Program-made: the position numbers and the translations under genes
Notes under the pieces: generated by a model
What the model was told of the DNA's origin: nothing
Database searches by the model: none
Seen by the model: the letters and a program-made list of their open reading frames with translations, nothing else
Source: a virus
Direction: 5' to 3' (one strand)
IMG/VR virus record: IMGVR_UViG_3300033978_000234
Location: 1-32,106 of that record
Length of the DNA stretch: 32,106 bases
Part shown: in pieces, positions 29,554 to 32,106 of the stretch
Numbering within the stretch: the first letter of the stretch is position 1
Layout: each line of letters starts with the position of its first letter

Positions 29554-29576
29554 CGTCACTTGTTCACGCTGTCAGA

Positions 29577-30797
29577 CTAGGAAGCAGCCTTGGCGAGACG
29601 GCCGACGAACTCGGGGGCGTGGTTGGCCACACCGAACCGGGTGTTTGCCACGTAGAGCACCTGGCGGTTCCGCATGAGGATTTCCCGGCCGGCTTCGATC
29701 TCCAGCCCGGTGTCCTTGATGCCGACCACCGTCGACATCGCGAAGTCGCCGTACAGGGCCAGCGTCGTCGCGGGCAGGCCCTTGACGATGTAGACAGGAG
29801 CACCGAACACGGTGGGCACCACTCGGCCGCCGCCGACCGTCATGGTCGTCTGCTGGGCCGACCACAGCTTCATCAGGTCGACGAACCCGGCACGGCTGGC
29901 GACCCACGAGCTGGTTCCCATCACGGTCTCGTCGACCTTGCCGACAACGTCGGCCAGGTTGTTGAGCGTGGTCGCGGCCGATGCCCCGACGGTGATGGTG
30001 TTGCCAGCCGCCACCGCACCGGCGAGGCCGGTGATGGACGGGCTGGATGAGTTGCCACCGAGCCACGTGGCGTCGAACTTCTGGGCGTAGCTGAGGGCGA
30101 ACCGCTCGGCCACGAGGCCAGCCACGTCGATCGGCGAGTCCTCCAGCAGGCTGCGAGACACGGCCACGCTGGCCCGCATTTCGTAGAGGGTCAGGTCTGC
30201 CGCGCTCGTCGAGAGATCTTGGTCAGTCGTCGCCGTGCCTTCCGCCACGAAGCTCGCGGTGGCATCGCCCACCTTGGGAAAGTTGATCTTGGCGCCGGCG
30301 GGCCGGATCACCGTGGCGAGCTGGAGGCCCACCGAGGCGTACTGGAGCCGGTTGACGATCGCGTTATAGAGCTCGGTGACGACGTATTCGGCACCCTTGG
30401 CGTCGTACGTGCTGGACGTTTCGCCCATGGCCCGGATCTCGCCGGTGTAGAGCTGCCGGAGGTAGCCACCGACCAGGGCGGCTGCCTTGGCCGAGCTGAA
30501 CGCCTTCACGCCCGATCGGATGTCCGAGCGGTCGGTGCCCACTTCACCCTTCTCGACGGCTGCCCGGGGCTCGCTGTCACCGACCGGCGAGAGCCTCGAC
30601 CGGGCCGCGGCGAGCCGCGACTCGATCGCGTTCTCGCGCTCGACGACGGCGTTGAGCTCGTCGGCACGGTTCAGCGCCCGCTCGAGGGCCGCCGCCGCGG
30701 AGCCGTCCTTGTCGTCGTTGGGGTCGACGTTGCGGAGGTTCTCGATCTGCGGAATGAGGGTGGCGATCTCGTCCTGAGCCAGGCGGAGCTTGTTCAT
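29577..30797 (-). CDS. Major capsid protein, HK97 fold (406 aa)
   Basis: The first 100 or so residues form a charged helical delta/scaffold domain (LRLAQDEIATLIPQIENLRN, ERALNRADELNAVVEREN). The HK97 fold follows: a TELYNAIVNRLQYASVGLQLATVI start, INFPKVGDATASFVAEGTAT (E-loop region), VAVSRSLLEDSPIDVAGLV (spine helix), MGTSSWVASRAGFVDLMKL and GAPVYIVKGLP to NTRFGVANHAPEFVGRL. The fused prohead protease would remove the N-terminal domain. No clear Shine-Dalgarno precedes the ATG, odd for the most expressed gene. The 55 bp upstream hold only a short GTCGT-AA-ACGAC repeat. Confidence 0.96.
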   Translation of the reverse strand: MNKLRLAQDEIATLIPQIENLRNVDPNDDKDGSAAAALERALNRADELNAVVERENAIESRLAAARSRLSPVGDSEPRAAVEKGEVGTDRSDIRSGVKAFSSAKAAALVGGYLRQLYTGEIRAMGETSSTYDAKGAEYVVTELYNAIVNRLQYASVGLQLATVIRPAGAKINFPKVGDATASFVAEGTATTDQDLSTSAADLTLYEMRASVAVSRSLLEDSPIDVAGLVAERFALSYAQKFDATWLGGNSSSPSITGLAGAVAAGNTITVGASAATTLNNLADVVGKVDETVMGTSSWVASRAGFVDLMKLWSAQQTTMTVGGGRVVPTVFGAPVYIVKGLPATTLALYGDFAMSTVVGIKDTGLEIEAGREILMRNRQVLYVANTRFGVANHAPEFVGRLAKAAS

Positions 30798-30852
30798 GAT
30801 TTTCTCGCGGAGGTGGATCGGTTTGTCGTAAACGACGTGGGCAATATCCGAG

Positions 30853-31014
30853 CTACGGTGCTGCCGGTGAACTGGCCTGCTCTACCGTAGATTTTTCTGT
30901 GGCCATGGCCACGTATGCGTAGGCGACCGCCGCCGCAGCTCGTGGGTGTTCCTGATCGATGGCCGCCGGGTCTGCGGACCAGCTCGTCAGCAGCGAGAGC
31001 AGATATGCCCACAT
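30853..31014 (-). CDS. 53-aa hypothetical protein
   Basis: The frame from ATG 31014 follows the preceding stop by 3 bp. It begins with a hydrophobic helix (MWAYLLSLLTSW), then SADPAAIDQEHPRAAAAVAY and AYVAMATEKS, and ends in a polar Ala/Ser tail. A single N-terminal membrane-seeking helix and its position suggest it belongs to the membrane cassette. Below the usual size cut-off. No family recognised. Confidence 0.55.
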   Translation of the reverse strand: MWAYLLSLLTSWSADPAAIDQEHPRAAAAVAYAYVAMATEKSTVEQASSPAAP

Positions 31015-31017
31015 GGG

Positions 31018-31281
31018 TCACCAGCCTTTCCCGTGATCCAGAACACGGTTGCCGTCTCGGTCGTACGCTTGGGCGTGGTAGACCATGTTGGACGCAGGTG
31101 GTGGCGGCTCGGCACACCACATGACCCACAGGCCGACACGCGCCAGCCGCTGGATCAGACGCAAGACCGGGCGCTCACGCTGTGGCTTGATAGGTGAATA
31201 GTCGCTTGTGGCGGCGCACCACGTCACAGCGACTGCCACGATAACGGCGATAAAGATCTTTCGGATGTCGTCCCTGCTCAT
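31018..31281 (-). CDS. Small membrane protein (87 aa)
   Basis: ATG 31281 overlaps the preceding stop as ATGA; the longer frame upstream is a shadow. One hydrophobic segment (about residues 8-24, KIFIAVIVAVAVTWCAA) is followed by a basic amphipathic region (RPVLRLIQRLARVGLWVMW) and a soluble tail ending DRDGNRVLDHGKGW. I recall phage proteins with the same RPVLR...LLW... and VLDHGRGW ends. It may be an inner-membrane partner of the peptidase, for example spanin-like, which is inference. Confidence 0.72.
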   Translation of the reverse strand: MSRDDIRKIFIAVIVAVAVTWCAATSDYSPIKPQRERPVLRLIQRLARVGLWVMWCAEPPPPASNMVYHAQAYDRDGNRVLDHGKGW

Positions 31282-31505
31282 CGGTCGTCGCTCCAGATCG
31301 AGTAGGCAAACAGAACCACGCAGGCACCGACGATGGAGCCGATGAACCCGGCCAGGTGGCCGCCGAACGGCAGTCCGCCGACGAACGAGCCGACCACGCC
31401 CAGGGCGATCGTCGGCAGCCAGCCCGATGGGCACTTGCCGGGCACGATTGCCTTTGCGATGCCGCCGCAGATCGCGCCGAATGCCAGTAAGAAAATCAGG
31501 TTCAT
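31278..31505 (-). CDS. GlsB/YeaQ/YmgE-family membrane protein (75 aa)
   Basis: Three hydrophobic, Gly-rich segments: LIFLLAFGAICGGIAKAIVPG, then WLPTIALGVVGSFVGG and LAGFIGSIVGACVVLFAYSIW. The GGIAKAIVPG start and the two GxxGxxxGG helices match the YeaQ/YmgE (transglycosylase-associated) family of small inner-membrane proteins. Its ATG overlaps the peptidase stop as ATGA and its own stop overlaps the next start. In a lysis cassette it could serve as a pore-forming or holin-like component. That role is not established for the family. Confidence 0.85.
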   Translation of the reverse strand: MNLIFLLAFGAICGGIAKAIVPGKCPSGWLPTIALGVVGSFVGGLPFGGHLAGFIGSIVGACVVLFAYSIWSDDR

Positions 31506-32106
31506 TTTTCGTTCATCCAGTTGCCGTTATGCAAATCCCGGTACTTGAACCCGCCGACCGACCCGATCGCGAACGAGTCGCCTTGCGCGATCATGCTCGT
31601 CGCGTTTTCCTTGGTGATCCAGAAGCTGCCGTCGGGCTGATCCGGCGGCCACTTGGGGCCGGTCACCCACCTATCACCCCACGAGTTGAGGATCAGCACG
31701 CCGTCGCGCCCACTGGTGGCTGCGTGGCGACAGGCCACGGCCACCATCGCGTGATTCCACTGACCGCCTCTTGGGAGGTAGCCCATGGAGTCTCTGACGT
31801 TGGTCGCCGCATATCCGACGTTGCTGCAAATTGCGACCGGGAACCCAGATTCAAGGCTGGCCACCAGCGAGTCGTAATCGTTGATGAGGGCCACGGCCGT
31901 GGCCGTGTGCTCGTGGGCCAGGCGGGCGAGCTCGAGGGGCACGCCTGAGTTTCCCCACTCCCGGGATAGTGGTATCGAGTATTGCGATAGGTCGACGCTG
32001 CCGTACTTCTCTCGGTACAGGATGCCGCCGACTGCCGGATCCTTGCACCGACCGGCAACCCACCGGGCAGCCGCACCACCATACGAGCCGTCCGAGTAGC
32101 CGGCGA
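31502..32106 (-). CDS. Papain-like cysteine peptidase, C-terminal part (continuation of 1-620)
   Basis: The codon completed at 31979 is residue 207 of the 365-aa protein. This part supplies the rest of the papain active site: WNHAMVAV (catalytic His, H283) and LILNSWGDRW (Asn, N305, in the conserved NSWG). With Q110 and C116 at the left edge, the catalytic set is complete. The last third (DGSFWITKENA, SFAIGSVGGFKYRDL) is the β-rich papain C-terminus. The bases from 31980 to the right edge repeat 1-127, so the coding here is the same gene seen twice. The stop overlaps the YeaQ-like start as ATGA. Confidence 0.92.
   Translation of the reverse strand, partial: AGYSDGSYGGAAARWVAGRCKDPAVGGILYREKYGSVDLSQYSIPLSREWGNSGVPLELARLAHEHTATAVALINDYDSLVASLESGFPVAICSNVGYAATNVRDSMGYLPRGGQWNHAMVAVACRHAATSGRDGVLILNSWGDRWVTGPKWPPDQPDGSFWITKENATSMIAQGDSFAIGSVGGFKYRDLHNGNWMNEK
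31980..32106. repeat. Terminal direct repeat, right copy (circular overlap)
   Basis: Identical to 1-127. It should be removed once to give the 31,979-bp circle. Confidence 0.95.

Overview
The window is a complete circular phage genome cut inside one gene. Bases 1-127 are repeated exactly at 31980-32106, and a cysteine-peptidase frame leaves at the left edge and resumes at 31979 on the minus strand. The unique circle is therefore 31,979 bp. The sequence is GC-rich (about two thirds by eye). The gene set is that of a temperate siphovirus: HK97-type portal, prohead protease and capsid, a short tape measure, a frameshifted tail chaperone pair, several tail-fibre genes, a tyrosine integrase and an excisionase-like protein. 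A small secreted protein (11056-11355) and the 607-1164 protein resemble proteins I associate with Planctomycetes (Rhodopirellula/Pirellula type). A planctomycete host is my inference, not proven here.

Layout: almost everything lies on the minus strand and forms one long leftward unit around the circle. It starts at three candidate promoters (about 14.19, 13.85 and 13.59 kb), two of which overlap a 16-bp inverted-repeat operator. First come early genes: small regulators, a ssDNA-annealing-like protein, an SSB-like protein, small helix-turn-helix proteins, a CoiA-like nuclease (low-GC insert), a replication-initiator-like protein carrying internal 22-bp iterons, a LexA-type HTH, RusA and HNH. 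Then follow terminase small and large subunits, portal and a prohead protease fused to a HAD domain.

Between prohead protease and major capsid sits an unusual roughly 4 kb cassette that crosses the window ends: a 55-aa zinc ribbon, two membrane proteins, a membrane-anchored papain-like peptidase, a GlsB/YeaQ-type membrane protein, an 87-aa membrane protein and a 53-aa protein. No lysozyme, amidase or other classical endolysin is visible elsewhere, so this cassette is the best lysis candidate.

After the capsid come head-completion genes, a tail terminator, two tandem tail-tube-like paralogues, the G/GT chaperones, tape measure, baseplate/tail-tip proteins, three adhesin-like genes (two collagen-like, one LamG) with small partners, a metallophosphoesterase and a nucleotide-modification-associated protein. 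This unit ends convergently against the integrase, the only plus-strand gene. Genes are packed with ATGA-type overlaps. No gap exceeds about 205 bp. I saw no tRNA, rRNA or CRISPR.
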